Source: Hymenobacter sp. BT188
Lineage (GTDB): Bacteria; Bacteroidota; Bacteroidia; Cytophagales; Hymenobacteraceae
Direction of reading: 5' to 3'
Assembly: GCF_014333585.1 (NCBI RefSeq)
Contig: NZ_JACSCW010000007.1
Location: 1-64,000, forward strand
Length of the DNA stretch: 64,000 nucleotides
The position numbers were made by a program, and so were the translations under genes. Below are positions 9,381 through 18,894 of the stretch, in pieces. The notes below the pieces were generated by a model, which worked only from the letters and a program-made list of their open reading frames with translations, ran no database searches and was not told the DNA's origin. How positions within the stretch are numbered: position 1 is the stretch's first letter; every line of letters begins with the position of its first letter.

Positions 9381-10280
9381 ATGGACATTGTATTTAATGT
9401 AAATCCGGGAGGCCTAGAAGGATTAGGTGCTACACTCACTTCTCTCATTAGGAATTGCTCAAATTCACAAGAGTTGAAAATCTGGTTTTTATGTTCTGAT
9501 TTTCAGAAAAAAGATAAATTTAATATCAGTAAGTTATTAGAATCGGAGGGTTTCAGTGGAAGTACAGAGTATATTGATTTTAACGCCCGGCAATTGTTTG
9601 GGCACCTTACATCACTGCATGGTGATTGGACAACTTACGGCCGGCTGCTGATCGCAAACTATGTAAAAAGTGATGTAGCTCTGTACTTGGATGCAGACTT
9701 AATAGTTTTGCTTGACGTATTGCAATTGCGAAATTTTGATTTGCAGGATGCCATCGTAGCCGGGGTCTATGGATCAACGCTTGAGTGGACTCTGGATAGA
9801 GATTTTTTTATCAATCAGCTTAAAGCTTCTCCAGAACAAAGTTATTTTAACTGTGGAATAATTCTGTTTAATTTAAAAAAATGGAGGGAAGATAACATAG
9901 AGGAGCAATGGAAGGAGTTAGCAAACCAATATTGTGATAAGCTTATTTCACATGATCAAACAATTATAAATGCTATATGTGGAGGAGAGTTTACGCATCT
10001 TCCTTCTAGCTTTAATAATGCGTGGTATCCCGGACAAAATAGACCACAGGATGCCGATCATTCCATTCTTCACTTTGTTGGGTCTCCTAAGCCATGGGAC
10101 CTTTTTGGCAGCGTTCTTCACAAAGGGCATAAAACTTGGAACACCTATACTCCTAATGCTTGGAAGAAAGCGTATGGTAACATGTCGCGGGAAAAAATAA
10201 GACGATTTTGGAAGATACGAAGATCTATAGTCAGGCACTTAAGAACTTTAGCACTCAACATGTTGACCAACCAAGAGTAA
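9381..10280 (+). CDS. Glycosyltransferase family 8
   Basis: A 299-residue retaining GT8-type glycosyltransferase (galactosyl- or glucosyltransferase class). The DxD metal motif is LYLDADLIV (Asp104, Asp106). It is preceded by the usual TYGRLLIANYV segment and followed by YFNCGIILFNLKKW and the C-terminal HFVGSPKPW motif that contacts the donor phosphates. The basic tail (RRFWKIRRSIVRHLRTL) may bind the membrane. This gene is clearly more AT-rich than its flanks, which suggests separate acquisition. It probably acts in the same surface-glycan pathway as its neighbours. The sugar specificity cannot be read. Confidence 0.9.
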   Translation: MDIVFNVNPGGLEGLGATLTSLIRNCSNSQELKIWFLCSDFQKKDKFNISKLLESEGFSGSTEYIDFNARQLFGHLTSLHGDWTTYGRLLIANYVKSDVALYLDADLIVLLDVLQLRNFDLQDAIVAGVYGSTLEWTLDRDFFINQLKASPEQSYFNCGIILFNLKKWREDNIEEQWKELANQYCDKLISHDQTIINAICGGEFTHLPSSFNNAWYPGQNRPQDADHSILHFVGSPKPWDLFGSVLHKGHKTWNTYTPNAWKKAYGNMSREKIRRFWKIRRSIVRHLRTLALNMLTNQE

Positions 10281-10579
10281 CTAGTTAAAGGCTTGCCTAA
10301 AGATTTTATGCTGCTGTGAGTCTGAACACCTGTACTTAACGCGACGCTACGATCATCTATTTACTGGTCGATCAGTATGTTAGTGCGATGATACCGTGCT
10401 TGCCTAACCACCTAAGGCTCCTAGTTCATGTAGGTCAAGTAAAGTTGAGTTATTCATTCGTTTCGGCTTTGTGTTTCTTCTTTTCATTCGCTATGATTAG
10501 AATCAAGCCTTAGGTACCTTTCACCGTTAAATACCATGAGCCTCACCATTGCTGAAAATATTTCCATTAGGTTAGTATT
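10281..10579. other. Intergenic, no gene seen
   Basis: About 300 bases between the GT8 and acetyltransferase genes. No coding similarity or strong hairpin was recognised. Confidence 0.4.
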
Positions 10580-11158
10580 ATGTCAATAAATACGGATACC
10601 TATAACGGACCCTCCTTCTCGCTTCAAAATCGCTTTGGGCGAGTTTTGTGGGGTATAGTTTCTACGGTCTTCTTTCAGTTTTCTCCTAAGCCTATGCATG
10701 GATGGCGCGCCTTCCTGCTCCGGTGCTTCGGGGCTAAAGTAGGCCGCCGTGTCCATGTGTATCCCGGAGTAAAGATTTGGGCACCTTGGCAACTTACCCT
10801 AGGGGAGGAATGCGGTATTGCCAATGGCGCAATTCTCTACTGCCAGGGAAGAATTACGGTAGGACGTCGAGCCATCATTTCCCAGGGGGCCCACCTCGTG
10901 GCCGGTACGCACGACTACTCTGACCCTGGCTTTCCCCTGATCACGAAGCCCATCCACATTGGCGACCACGTGTGGATTGCGGCGGAAGCCTTTATCCATC
11001 CAGGCGTTACTATTGGTGAAGGCTGCGTTATTGGGGCCCGCGCCGTGGTAGCGAAAGACATGCCCGCGTGGATGGTCTGTGCGGGCCACCCCTGTCTGCC
11101 AATCAAAACAAGAAACTTCATTGCAAACCCTCAGCATTTGGAGCAAAGCGCTAAATAG
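10580..11158 (+). CDS. WcaF-like hexapeptide-repeat acetyltransferase
   Basis: A 192-residue left-handed beta-helix acyltransferase. Such enzymes transfer acetyl from acetyl-CoA to a sugar hydroxyl of an exopolysaccharide unit. Visible hallmarks are the N-terminal extension typical of WcaF-type proteins (SLQNRFGRVLWG, then FFQFSPKPMHGWRAFLLRCFG), imperfect hexapeptide turns (VGRRVHVYPGVKI, VGRRAIISQGAHL, IGDHVWIAAEAFI, PGVTIGEGCVIGARAVV) and GTHDYSDPGFPL with the catalytic His region. Together with the WcaI-like gene at 14187 this suggests a colanic-acid-like export polysaccharide, although no complete wca operon is present. Confidence 0.88.
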   Translation: MSINTDTYNGPSFSLQNRFGRVLWGIVSTVFFQFSPKPMHGWRAFLLRCFGAKVGRRVHVYPGVKIWAPWQLTLGEECGIANGAILYCQGRITVGRRAIISQGAHLVAGTHDYSDPGFPLITKPIHIGDHVWIAAEAFIHPGVTIGEGCVIGARAVVAKDMPAWMVCAGHPCLPIKTRNFIANPQHLEQSAK

Positions 11159-11271
11159 CAGGTTGCGGCGTACTTTTTCCCACGGGTCCGGTTTGCTAAG
11201 GGCCACTACCTTATTCAAGGTTTCTGAGCTTTCTAAGCGGACACCTTGATGCGAAATGCATATTACCTTAT

Positions 11272-12111
11272 ATGGCCTCCGCGCTTGATTTAACAATTGC
11301 TATCCCGGTTCGAAATGAAGAAAAGAATCTCCCTGGTTGCTTAGCCGCCATTGGTAAGGATTTTGCCTTCAATGTAGTATTAATTGATTCGGGGAGTATA
11401 GATGCTACTCCGGCCATTGCCAAGGAACATGGTGTCGAACTCGTGCATTTTGAGTGGAATGGGGAATTTCCTAAAAAGCGAAATTGGTTTCTCCGAAATT
11501 ACCCCATCAAGACTAAGTGGATATTGTTCTTGGATGCGGATGAGTATTTAACTCCCGCGTTCAAAAATGAGCTTCGAACAACACTAGGGCGCGACCACGA
11601 CCAGAAAGCAGGGTATTGGTTGAACTACACCATTTACTTTTTAGGTAAAGAGCTAAAAGGAGGCTACCCCCTCCGTAAGCTGGCTCTTTTTCAAGTAGGC
11701 GCGGGTGAATATGAACGGATTGACGAAAAGCAATGGAGCCATTTTGATATGGAGGTGCATGAACATCCTATCCTCGCAGGAGAGGTTGGCTTTCTAAACA
11801 GTAAGATCGATCATCAGGATTTTCGAGGAGTATCCCATTACGTAAGTAAGCACAATGAATACGCTAGTTGGGAAGCTGCTCGCTATCTGAATTTATCGAG
11901 CATTGAACCCAATAGCGCAAGCTGGACCTGGAAGCAGCGCCTTAAATACAAGCTTATGAATACCATCCTTATTGGGCCAGCCTTCTTCTGTGGGAGTTAT
12001 TTTTTCCACGGAGGCTTTCGAGACGGTGGCCGAGGGTTAGCATTTGCTATCTTTAAAATGGCATACTTCACCCAGATCTACTGTAAGATACGGGAGAGTA
12101 AGCCTTCCTAA
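11272..12111 (+). CDS. Glycosyltransferase family 2, WaaE/KdtX-like
   Basis: A 279-residue GT2 protein. LTIAIPVRNEEKNLPGCL is the nucleotide-binding start, VVLIDSGSIDATPAIAK the second acidic loop and WILFLDADEYLTP the metal-binding motif. The later MEVHEHPIL and YVSKHNEYASWEAARY stretches are characteristic of the WaaE/KdtX beta-1,4-glucosyltransferase-like branch, often used in lipopolysaccharide core or capsule assembly. The terminal GSYFFHGGFRDGGRGLAFA is also typical of that branch. The linkage and acceptor are unknown. It lies about 110 bases downstream of the acetyltransferase gene in the same direction. Confidence 0.9.
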   Translation: MASALDLTIAIPVRNEEKNLPGCLAAIGKDFAFNVVLIDSGSIDATPAIAKEHGVELVHFEWNGEFPKKRNWFLRNYPIKTKWILFLDADEYLTPAFKNELRTTLGRDHDQKAGYWLNYTIYFLGKELKGGYPLRKLALFQVGAGEYERIDEKQWSHFDMEVHEHPILAGEVGFLNSKIDHQDFRGVSHYVSKHNEYASWEAARYLNLSSIEPNSASWTWKQRLKYKLMNTILIGPAFFCGSYFFHGGFRDGGRGLAFAIFKMAYFTQIYCKIRESKPS

Positions 12112-12138
12112 GCTAGAAAATAGTTTCCCCATTCGTTA

Positions 12139-12240
12139 AGAAACACTTACGCCGGGCGCAGCCGCAAGCAGCACTATCGCTGGAGTCTACCCACCAAGTC
12201 GGTTTATTATACCGGCTGGCTGAAGGAGAAGGCTGCTTAA
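12139..12240 (+). pseudogene. Short GC-rich coding remnant (unknown)
   Basis: A 33-codon tail ending in TAA reads RNTYAGRSRKQHYRWSLPTK and continues to a Lys-rich end. It has no start codon: an in-frame TAG lies 15 bases upstream. Its base composition is much richer in G and C than the surrounding spacer. It looks like the C-terminus of a lost gene, possibly a transposase, but nothing firm can be said. Confidence 0.25.
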
Positions 12241-12315
12241 TATAAATAACTGTGCATATACTATTTTTTAATACCTAGTTATTGTCTACTTTGGTGATAA
12301 TGTTGCACTATAATT

Positions 12316-13335
12316 ATGAATAATAGTATGGTCATCCTTAAAAATTTCTATCAAACGGGAATGGAGTGGATAGCGAAGTATACCGGCTTTTTGCGTAGGA
12401 TACGTCTTACGTATTGGTTGTTCAACTTATCAAAGTTGACTAAGCTCAGTAAAAACAAGGAATTATATCGACAGTTTGGTATTAATAAAGCTATATGGAA
12501 AGAAGTTGCTCACGCCGACATTAAGCACAACTCGACAGATATTCCATGGATGGATAGAGAGGACATCACCAGCGATGCCATCCGGCAGCATCCGCAGTTC
12601 GCTACCTTCTCACCCCAAATTCAAGAACAGCTCCTGCAATGGCCAGAAAAAGGATTTATAATTATTCCCGGTTTAATGACCAATAAAGTTGATGAACTTA
12701 ATAGCGAAATCGATGATTTAAAAAAAGAGGGCAAAATATATTTCAACTTTACAGGTAAGAAGATATTTAATGCTTGGCAGCATAGCACTGCTGCTAACCA
12801 GGCATTTAACCACCCTGTGGTTACAGCCGTAGCAAAGTTCATTTTTCAGAAAGAGGTCATTCCCTTTCAAACTGTAAATTTCATTTATGGAAGCGGAGAG
12901 AAGCCCCACAGTGACAGCATCCATTTTACTACCGAGCCCCTAGGTTACTTGACCGCTATGTGGCTAGCGCTCCAAGATATTGTCCCCGGTAGTGGGGAAC
13001 TGCTTTTCTATCCCGGTAGCCATAAACTAGCTTACGTAATGAGCGAAAACTTCGATGCGGGGCATACCTCGCTGCAATTAGGTCTTAACACCCGCCAGCG
13101 TTATGAAGCAAAGATCGAGGAAATCATTCAGCAACACCATTTAACTCCTTGCGCCTTTACGGCTCAAAAGGGTGATGTGCTCATGTGGCACGCTAATCTT
13201 CTACACGCTGGTTCCCCAATTACGAATGCCCAGCTTACACGCAAAAGTTTTGTGGCACATTACTTTGCCAAGGGGGTACTACAGTACCATGAGATAACAC
13301 AACGGCCGGCTATTATTTCACGCCCCGCACTATAG
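12316..13335 (+). CDS. Phytanoyl-CoA dioxygenase (PhyH) family Fe(II)/2-oxoglutarate oxygenase
   Basis: A 339-residue protein with the PhyH double-stranded beta-helix. The facial triad is visible as His198-x-Asp200 in KPHSDSIHF and His297 in LLHAGSP; the Arg of TRKSF is the likely 2-oxoglutarate partner. GSGELLFYPGSHKL is the usual PhyH strand between them. PhyH enzymes hydroxylate varied small molecules. Inside a glycan cluster this one may modify a sugar or lipid component, but the substrate cannot be inferred. It is AT-rich like the neighbouring glycosyltransferases. The ATG at 12316 is the first good start, and the hydrophobic-basic first 70 residues are not part of the oxygenase core. 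Confidence 0.85.
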   Translation: MNNSMVILKNFYQTGMEWIAKYTGFLRRIRLTYWLFNLSKLTKLSKNKELYRQFGINKAIWKEVAHADIKHNSTDIPWMDREDITSDAIRQHPQFATFSPQIQEQLLQWPEKGFIIIPGLMTNKVDELNSEIDDLKKEGKIYFNFTGKKIFNAWQHSTAANQAFNHPVVTAVAKFIFQKEVIPFQTVNFIYGSGEKPHSDSIHFTTEPLGYLTAMWLALQDIVPGSGELLFYPGSHKLAYVMSENFDAGHTSLQLGLNTRQRYEAKIEEIIQQHHLTPCAFTAQKGDVLMWHANLLHAGSPITNAQLTRKSFVAHYFAKGVLQYHEITQRPAIISRPAL

Positions 13336-13695
13336 CTATAAGGTTGGCATATGCACGAAGCCATTACCCCTGATAACAATCGGGTTGATTTTCTGCTTGC
13401 ACCTAGGTTTTTACAATGTGATAGGGATTAACTGCACGAAGGATTCGCGATAACAGCACCCGGTTGCAGCCCAGTCCTCGCATTAATCATTAAGCTTAAT
13501 TTCTAGGCTTTCCCCATGCCATCCCGGCAGGGAGCAACACTCCTCAGTTCAGAGCGTAGCATGGTCTTATCAGCAATTCAACCACTCAACTTATTCCTAG
13601 GGGGTAAACTGGGCAAAGGTCTTATCTAGCCTTGCGCTAACCATCGACAAAGACGGACCGCTGCTGGCTGGCGACTCATTGATCTTTTCTCACCT
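13336..13695. other. Intergenic, no gene seen
   Basis: 360 bases between the PhyH and VanZ-like genes. Short frames only; no recognised motif, hairpin or repeat. Confidence 0.4.
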
Positions 13696-14136
13696 ATGAG
13701 GTTATTACAAATCGTTCTCTCTTTAGGTTACTCGCTTCTGCTTGGTTACATCGTATTCTTTGCTCGTCGCAGGAGATTCATTACAGACAGAACAGTCAAT
13801 TTTACGCCCCTCCGCAACTCATACGATGAGTATACTAACTTCAACGTAAGTTTTACCATAGCATCTTATCACTTTTATGCCAATTTAGTGGGGAATGTAC
13901 TCCTGTTTGTCCCCGTACCCTTTGTGTTATGCTGGCTATTTAAGATAAAAAGAAGTGCTACTCTTATTTACTGCTGTCTTGGGTTAAGCGTTTTTATTGA
14001 AGCTATCCAATACGCTGGCAAGTTGGGAGTAGCTGATATTGATGATGTCATTCTTAACACTAGCGGGGCTGCAATCGCCATCCTCTATTTAAGAAAAGCA
14101 GGAAAGCGCTCAGCCATTCAAGTAACAAGAAAATAG
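13696..14136 (+). CDS. VanZ-like integral membrane protein
   Basis: A 146-residue protein with about four membrane helices (residues about 5-23, 62-84, 88-107, 115-134). It carries the VanZ family signature: NFTPLRNS after the first helix, ANLVGNVLLFVPVPFVL, then SVFIEAIQY and VADIDDVILNTSGAAIA. The Glu-Gln and Asp-Asp-Asn residues are the conserved polar ones of the family. VanZ proteins are best known from teicoplanin resistance, but in polysaccharide clusters the role is unknown. It lies 50 bases upstream of the GT4 gene and is probably co-transcribed with it. Confidence 0.88.
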   Translation: MRLLQIVLSLGYSLLLGYIVFFARRRRFITDRTVNFTPLRNSYDEYTNFNVSFTIASYHFYANLVGNVLLFVPVPFVLCWLFKIKRSATLIYCCLGLSVFIEAIQYAGKLGVADIDDVILNTSGAAIAILYLRKAGKRSAIQVTRK

Positions 14137-14186
14137 CCTTTACATTCGATGATGCCTTCCTATTTACTCGTGGATAGTACACATTA

Positions 14187-15428
14187 ATGAAAAAAAGAAT
14201 ATTACTGATCGGGTATAATTTTTATCCTGAACCGACGGGAATTGGCAAGTACAGCGGAGAAATGATATATTGGCTAGCGCGCCAAGGCTATGATTGTACC
14301 GTTATTACGACGTATCCCTACTATCCTTACTGGCAAGTACAGGAACCTTATGCCCGAAATAGGTTCTGGTATACAACCGAAAATGAGCAGTTTGCTTCCG
14401 GAGGTCAGCTAAGAATTTGTCGCTGCCCCATGTACGTTCCCACTCAACCTTCCGGGCTGAAGCGCATCCTGTTGGACTTTTCGTTTCTCGTTTCCGCGGG
14501 GGGCAAACTACTTCACCTGTTGCTCGGTTCCAAGTATGACGCCGTTGTCGTGGTAGCTCCGTCGTTTCAGTTTGGCTTACTCGGTGTATTATACCAAAAG
14601 TTACGTAATGGCAGATTTTTCTATCATATCCAGGATCTGCAAATTGAGGCCGCCCGGGACTTGCAAATGATTAAATCCAAGAAGGTCATTGAGCTTCTCC
14701 TAAAAACAGAGGGTTACATATTAAAGCAGGCGGACGTTATTAGCAGTATTTCTGAGGGCATGGTTGGCCGCATCCAAGCCAAAGCACAGAAGCCGGTGGT
14801 GTTATTTCCTAACTGGACAGATTTAACCTTATTTTATCCCATTGCCGACAAAGCCCCCCTTAAGATGGAGTTCGGTTTTTCCTCCACCGACAGAATTGTT
14901 TTGTATTCCGGAGCAATGGGCGAAAAGCAGGGGCTAGACGCTATTCTATATGCCGCGCAGGAGTACCGGCAGCAGCCCCACCTGAAATTTATTATTTGTG
15001 GCTCCGGGCCTTACAAAGCCACGCTGGAAGCGCTGGCTCATAGCTTGGCGCTGACCAATGTAGTTTTTCTTCCTCTGCAAGCCCCGGAGAAGCTTAATCA
15101 CTTTTTGAATATGGCCGATGTGCACCTCGTAATCCAGAAAGCGACAGCGAGCGACCTAGTTATGCCCTCGAAGCTAACGACCATACTCGCCGTAGGGGGT
15201 CTGGCCCTAATCACGGCGAATGAAGGCTCTGGTTTGCATAATTTGGTGCAACAACATGGCATTGGCTTGCTAGTTGAGGCAGAAAGTCAGTCTGCCCTAA
15301 GTCAAGGCTTACAACGTGCCCTGGCGCAGGATAATCGGGCGGTAACAACTAAGGCTAGAAAGTACGCCGATCAGTATTTATCGCTTGAATGTATCATGGC
15401 CACTTTTGAAGAAGCCCTCCTGCATTAA
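14187..15428 (+). CDS. GT4 glycosyltransferase, WcaI type
   Basis: A 413-residue GT-B fold glycosyltransferase. The N-terminal half starts KKRILLIGYNFYPEPTGIGKY, the WcaI/colanic-acid signature, followed by VITTYPYYPYWQV. The C-terminal donor-binding half has IVLYSGAMGEKQGLDAIL, KFIICGSGPYKATLEAL and VMPSKLTTILAVGGLALITA, where the usual acidic E-x7-E motif is replaced by a PSKLT loop as in WcaI relatives. It would add one sugar, possibly fucose-like, to the lipid-linked repeat. It follows the VanZ-like gene closely and ends the + strand glycan block. The specificity is inferred only from similarity to WcaI. Confidence 0.9.
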   Translation: MKKRILLIGYNFYPEPTGIGKYSGEMIYWLARQGYDCTVITTYPYYPYWQVQEPYARNRFWYTTENEQFASGGQLRICRCPMYVPTQPSGLKRILLDFSFLVSAGGKLLHLLLGSKYDAVVVVAPSFQFGLLGVLYQKLRNGRFFYHIQDLQIEAARDLQMIKSKKVIELLLKTEGYILKQADVISSISEGMVGRIQAKAQKPVVLFPNWTDLTLFYPIADKAPLKMEFGFSSTDRIVLYSGAMGEKQGLDAILYAAQEYRQQPHLKFIICGSGPYKATLEALAHSLALTNVVFLPLQAPEKLNHFLNMADVHLVIQKATASDLVMPSKLTTILAVGGLALITANEGSGLHNLVQQHGIGLLVEAESQSALSQGLQRALAQDNRAVTTKARKYADQYLSLECIMATFEEALLH

Positions 15429-15785
15429 GGGCTGATAGCCCAGTTCGGCGCCTCGATCCAGCTAAAGGATATAAGAGGGCTAGATGTGGCAAGCGGTTTA
15501 AACCTTAATACATCGTTGCCTGTATCTTACGTAAATATAGCCCCCCCCTATACCCTTACCTTTTGCCACCTTCTATCACTGCAGCTCTTGAAGACTACCT
15601 GAGCAGAGTCTTTTAGCGTAGGTCGTAAGGACGCCGTTGACTCGCCCTGGGCAGAAAGGCAGTAAGCGTGTGGAGTGCCTTTGGACGGCGCCACTCTGCT
15701 TTTTAGCCGTAGGGAATGGATGGCGGCAGGGAACGTGCTTTACGCCCGCCCTACTCCTAACCAGCAGTTTACCAGAGCAAAAGTG
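15429..15785. other. Convergent intergenic region with weak terminator-like hairpin
   Basis: 357 bases between convergent genes. A GAGTG/CACTC stem at about 15673-15697 followed by CTTTTTAG may terminate the + strand GT4 transcript. Otherwise nothing was recognised. Confidence 0.35.
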
Positions 15786-16874
15786 CTAGGGGGCAGGAAG
15801 ACACTTGTTTACCCAGACTCTAAAAACCCTACTAAATCGTTTTTCGGCTAGCACGTGAATTAGATGTGCTATAACAAGCATTACCAGTAAGGTGCTGCCT
15901 ACCAGTACATATTTGTTGATCGCGCCTGCTAGGCGGTGAAAGGTGACAAATCCTATATCACTGTGAATTAAATACAAAGGATAGGTTAACGCTCCTAGCC
16001 CAGCTAGCCACGAATAGTGGCTGAGGTTGATATGTCGCGTCGTGATAAAGAAGAAGACCGCAAAGAATAGGGTGATGATGGCTACGATGACCCAAGCCAC
16101 AAATTCATCGTGGTAGTGTTGCCCCATCTCAGTGGCTTTGCGCAGACTGGAGTGGATCGCCGCTAGGTAAGCAAAAGCGAGTAGGGTGTAATGTGTTAAG
16201 GCCCGGTCCGGCACTTGCTGCCGTCGGTAGAAAATAATGCCAGCGGCAAAGTATGGTGCATAGCTGGGAAAGAAAAGAGCCGCAAAGGGAGTATTCGCGT
16301 GCGGGAGCACCAGCAAAATAGCGTACAGCAGCCACCCGGCTACGAACCATTCTACGTACCGCATCAGCCGGTAGCTAAGAAGCAGGGAAACAAGAAAGTA
16401 AAACGCGATTTCTACCGTTAATGACCAATACGCACCGTCCAGAGGGGCAATGCCGAGAAACTCTTCCAGCATGGTCATATTGCACAGATATTGACCAAAG
16501 CCAGCGTGAAGCACGGCGGGCATATAGGCATCTCCAGGGGTGGTACCCCATAGCCGTTTAACTAAAAAAGTTAGGGTGCAGGCAACCCAGAACGCCGGAT
16601 ACAAGCGCACCAGACGTGAGACAAAGAACTGACGGACTGTTTTTCCCTTCGCGCTAAGCAGCACTACATAGACGCTAATGATGAAAAACAGCTCCACTCC
16701 CAAGTACCCATAGCGCGTATAGCGCCCTAGTTCAAGGAAAGGAAGCGAGCTATAGTGGTCCGCCGCATAACCGCGGTAAGTATAGTGAAAGACGACGACG
16801 CTAAGAGCAGCCAAGAAGCGCAGTAAATCAATCTCGTAAAGACGAAGCGGTTTGGTGAGTAATGATAACTTCAT
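15786..16874 (-). CDS. Acyltransferase family 3 (OatA/NodX-like membrane O-acyltransferase)
   Basis: A 362-residue polytopic protein with about ten helices. It has the family entry IDLLRFLAALSVVVFHYTYRG containing the catalytic-type His, VELFFIIS at the second helix, and VSRLVRLYPAFWVA with the conserved RxxR-type basic loop. These enzymes move acyl groups (often acetyl) onto extracytoplasmic sugars. The usual SGF after FFxI is SVY here, a substitution at a normally conserved turn. The gene is on the opposite strand to the glycan block but probably decorates the same polymer. The start at 16874 is directly followed by a normal N-terminus. Confidence 0.88.
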   Translation of the reverse strand: MKLSLLTKPLRLYEIDLLRFLAALSVVVFHYTYRGYAADHYSSLPFLELGRYTRYGYLGVELFFIISVYVVLLSAKGKTVRQFFVSRLVRLYPAFWVACTLTFLVKRLWGTTPGDAYMPAVLHAGFGQYLCNMTMLEEFLGIAPLDGAYWSLTVEIAFYFLVSLLLSYRLMRYVEWFVAGWLLYAILLVLPHANTPFAALFFPSYAPYFAAGIIFYRRQQVPDRALTHYTLLAFAYLAAIHSSLRKATEMGQHYHDEFVAWVIVAIITLFFAVFFFITTRHINLSHYSWLAGLGALTYPLYLIHSDIGFVTFHRLAGAINKYVLVGSTLLVMLVIAHLIHVLAEKRFSRVFRVWVNKCLPAP

Positions 16875-17085
16875 AGGGTTGCCGTTACGCCGTGAGGATT
16901 TAAACTTGTAAAACAGCCAGTCAAGCTAAGAGTCATCTTAGGGTGACGCATAATGTACTTTGCCATAACTCGCTGGTTAATATATAGCCTGCCTATTGCT
17001 AGGAACTTCGTCAGGGGCTGGCTTACACCTACTCGCGGCCCTCTTTCTAAGTTAATTCTAGTAAGCGACAATCCCCAGCAATCAA

Positions 17086-17313
17086 TGAGGTGGTCAAGGC
17101 AAGACGGACAGCAGAAGGCCCTATATCTTTTCTCTTAGGGCAAGCAAAGCCAGCGGGGCGTCGCCTGCTAAACGATGCCAGTACGACGCAGCCTTCAAGG
17201 CGGAGGCGTTGCGCCTGGCCATTGAGAGCCGGAGCAACCAAGCCACGGCCCGGGCGTTGGGCATCAGCCCGACGTCAACATTAAAAATAAGCTGCTATCG
17301 ATCAGATGTATAG
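17086..17313 (+). mobile_element. Decayed IS3-family element: left end and OrfA fragment
   Basis: A TGAGGTGGTC terminal motif at 17086 matches the one at 22677. A frame from about 17152 to 17313 reads YDAAFKAEALRLAIESRSNQ followed by ATARALGISP, the helix-turn-helix start of an IS3-type OrfA transposase. It then breaks off into AT-rich sequence with a stop at 17311. There is no OrfB and no right end, so the element is dead. Confidence 0.65.
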
Positions 17314-17321
17314 GTCACCTA

Positions 17322-18626
17322 TCACTTGCCAACTCCTCTACTATGAGTTTGCTGCTGGCTTTGGTGGTACTCCTGCGTCTGGGTGCGGGTAATGGCTGCT
17401 TCCATTTGATCCTGCATATCCTGCCCATTAGGCCGCACTTGGTCACGTGGCACCCGGGTTCCTGTTGCTTGACAAGTAATTTCCGTCCCTTTCGGGGGAT
17501 CAAAGCACATCAGATAGCCCTTCGCTTGCAGCGCAGTCTTCAACTCGTCACTGCTATGCAGCGGGCCCTCCAATACCTCGGCCGCTGCTTGCTCCATGCG
17601 GCGGCGGGCCTGCTCGCGCACTTGCTCGGCCAGGGCCACTACGGGTTCTCCTGGCTTCTCGCCTTGCACCCAGTGCACCGCCAGCTGCTGAGCCACGTGG
17701 TTGAGTTTCGTATGGCTGGCTTGCGCTTCCCTTAGCCTCATCTGCGTTGCCTGAAACTGCTGCTCTGTCGCTTGCAGGGTTTGCTCGGCCGTAATTACCC
17801 GCTTTTCCAGTACCCGCGCCCGCTCCTGGGCTAATGCGTTAGCGGTGGCCACCTGCGCCACTTCCTGCAGCTTGGCATTGACCAAGGCCAATTGCTGGGT
17901 TAGGTGTTCGTTCAGGCGCGCCAGTTCCCGCTCAATGTAGGCTTGGGGATGCAGGTGCTCGTGCCACTTCATCTCCCCGAGCTTGAAGGGCGCGGGCTCC
18001 AGGGGCATAGCCACCTGAGCCAGTTGCTCTTTACTGGTTTGCTGGGCCCCGTAGTTGCGGCGCACGTCTTAGTGAATAGCCGTGCTGTAGTGGACGCCCC
18101 GCCTCACACCGTAGGCGGCCATAGCTTGTGCGTAGTCGGTCTGCAGTTGGCGTAGGCTTTTGGGGCTGAAGACATCCCGCGCGCTCAGGCGGCCATCTTC
18201 CGTAATCGGGATGACAACCGCGTGCACGTGCGGAGTCACCTCGTCCTGGTGCAGGGTGAAGCTCACCACGTTGCGCTCGCCAAGGTGCTGCTGTAAAAAG
18301 CGCAAGTTGTCGCGCGTCCACGGGGCGTCGCGCATATCCGCGGCCCGCCCCTGGGCGTCGCGCCGGAAGGCCTCGGGGCTGGCGGTGAGCAGTACTTCGA
18401 CGGCCCGCACAGCATCGCTGCGCAAGCGTTTAAGGCCCAGTTCTTGGATGCGCTCCTGCGCCAGGTCCCAGTAGTTGCGCAGGACGTGATTCAGGTACTC
18501 CTGGTTGCAATGCTGCTGGTCGGGGTCAGCATTGGGCGTGAGCTGCAGGCGATAGTTGTGCTGAGCCTTGCTGGTCGCGGAACTGTGCGACTTGATTTTG
18601 CCTATGCGGAGAATCGCGTATGCCAT
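17322..18626 (-). pseudogene. MobV-family relaxase gene interrupted by one in-frame TAA
   Basis: Read through, this is a 434-codon MobV (Mob_Pre) relaxase, a normal length. The N-terminal 185 residues hold the family start (ILRIGKIKSHSSATSKAQHN, then PNADPD) and the catalytic metal motif LHQDEVTPHVHAVVIPI. A TAA at 18069-18071 then interrupts the frame; the next codons continue DVRRNYGAQQ in the same frame, followed by a long coiled coil (about 190-330) rich in Gln and Glu. A single GAA- or CAA-to-TAA change would explain this. The N-terminal part alone contains the nicking domain, so partial activity is possible, but MobV relaxases normally need the rest. Relaxases cut oriT to start plasmid transfer. 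Confidence 0.85.
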
Positions 18627-18830
18627 AACCGTTCGAAAGGAAAGGCGAAGGGATAGCAGGTATGGAGCGCGTCCGGGCTTGGGTAGTGTTCAGGGCCAAT
18701 GCGTAGTGAGTTACACATTAACCCAGAATCTTGCGCTCACAAAAGATACGCAGATGGTTCGGCTTTGAGAAATTCTTCCACACTCTTTTTTAGTGGCCAC
18801 TCCCCGTTACTTCCATGTACCTTTGCCGCC

Positions 18831-18894
18831 CTACATAGCTACATAGCTACATAGCTACATAGCTACATAGCTACATAGCTACATAGCTACATGG
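18831..18894. repeat. Eight tandem copies of CTACATAG
   Basis: Seven perfect copies of the 8-mer CTACATAG and an eighth with one change (CTACATGG) run head to tail without spacers. They lie about 200 bases upstream of the relaxase gene start, where an oriT or relaxase promoter would be expected. The 8-base unit is shorter than typical Rep iterons (17-22 bases). Slippage of such a repeat could change spacing in a promoter. A weak echo of the motif occurs near 20503-20520. Confidence 0.9.

Noticed and set aside
18069..18071. In-frame TAA in the relaxase considered as recoding or a reassigned stop
   Set aside because: All other genes in the window end normally at TAA, TAG or TGA, and no recoding hairpin is seen; a nonsense mutation is simpler.
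18831..18894. Tandem repeat considered as a CRISPR array
   Set aside because: The 8-base units are contiguous, without spacers, and no cas gene is present.
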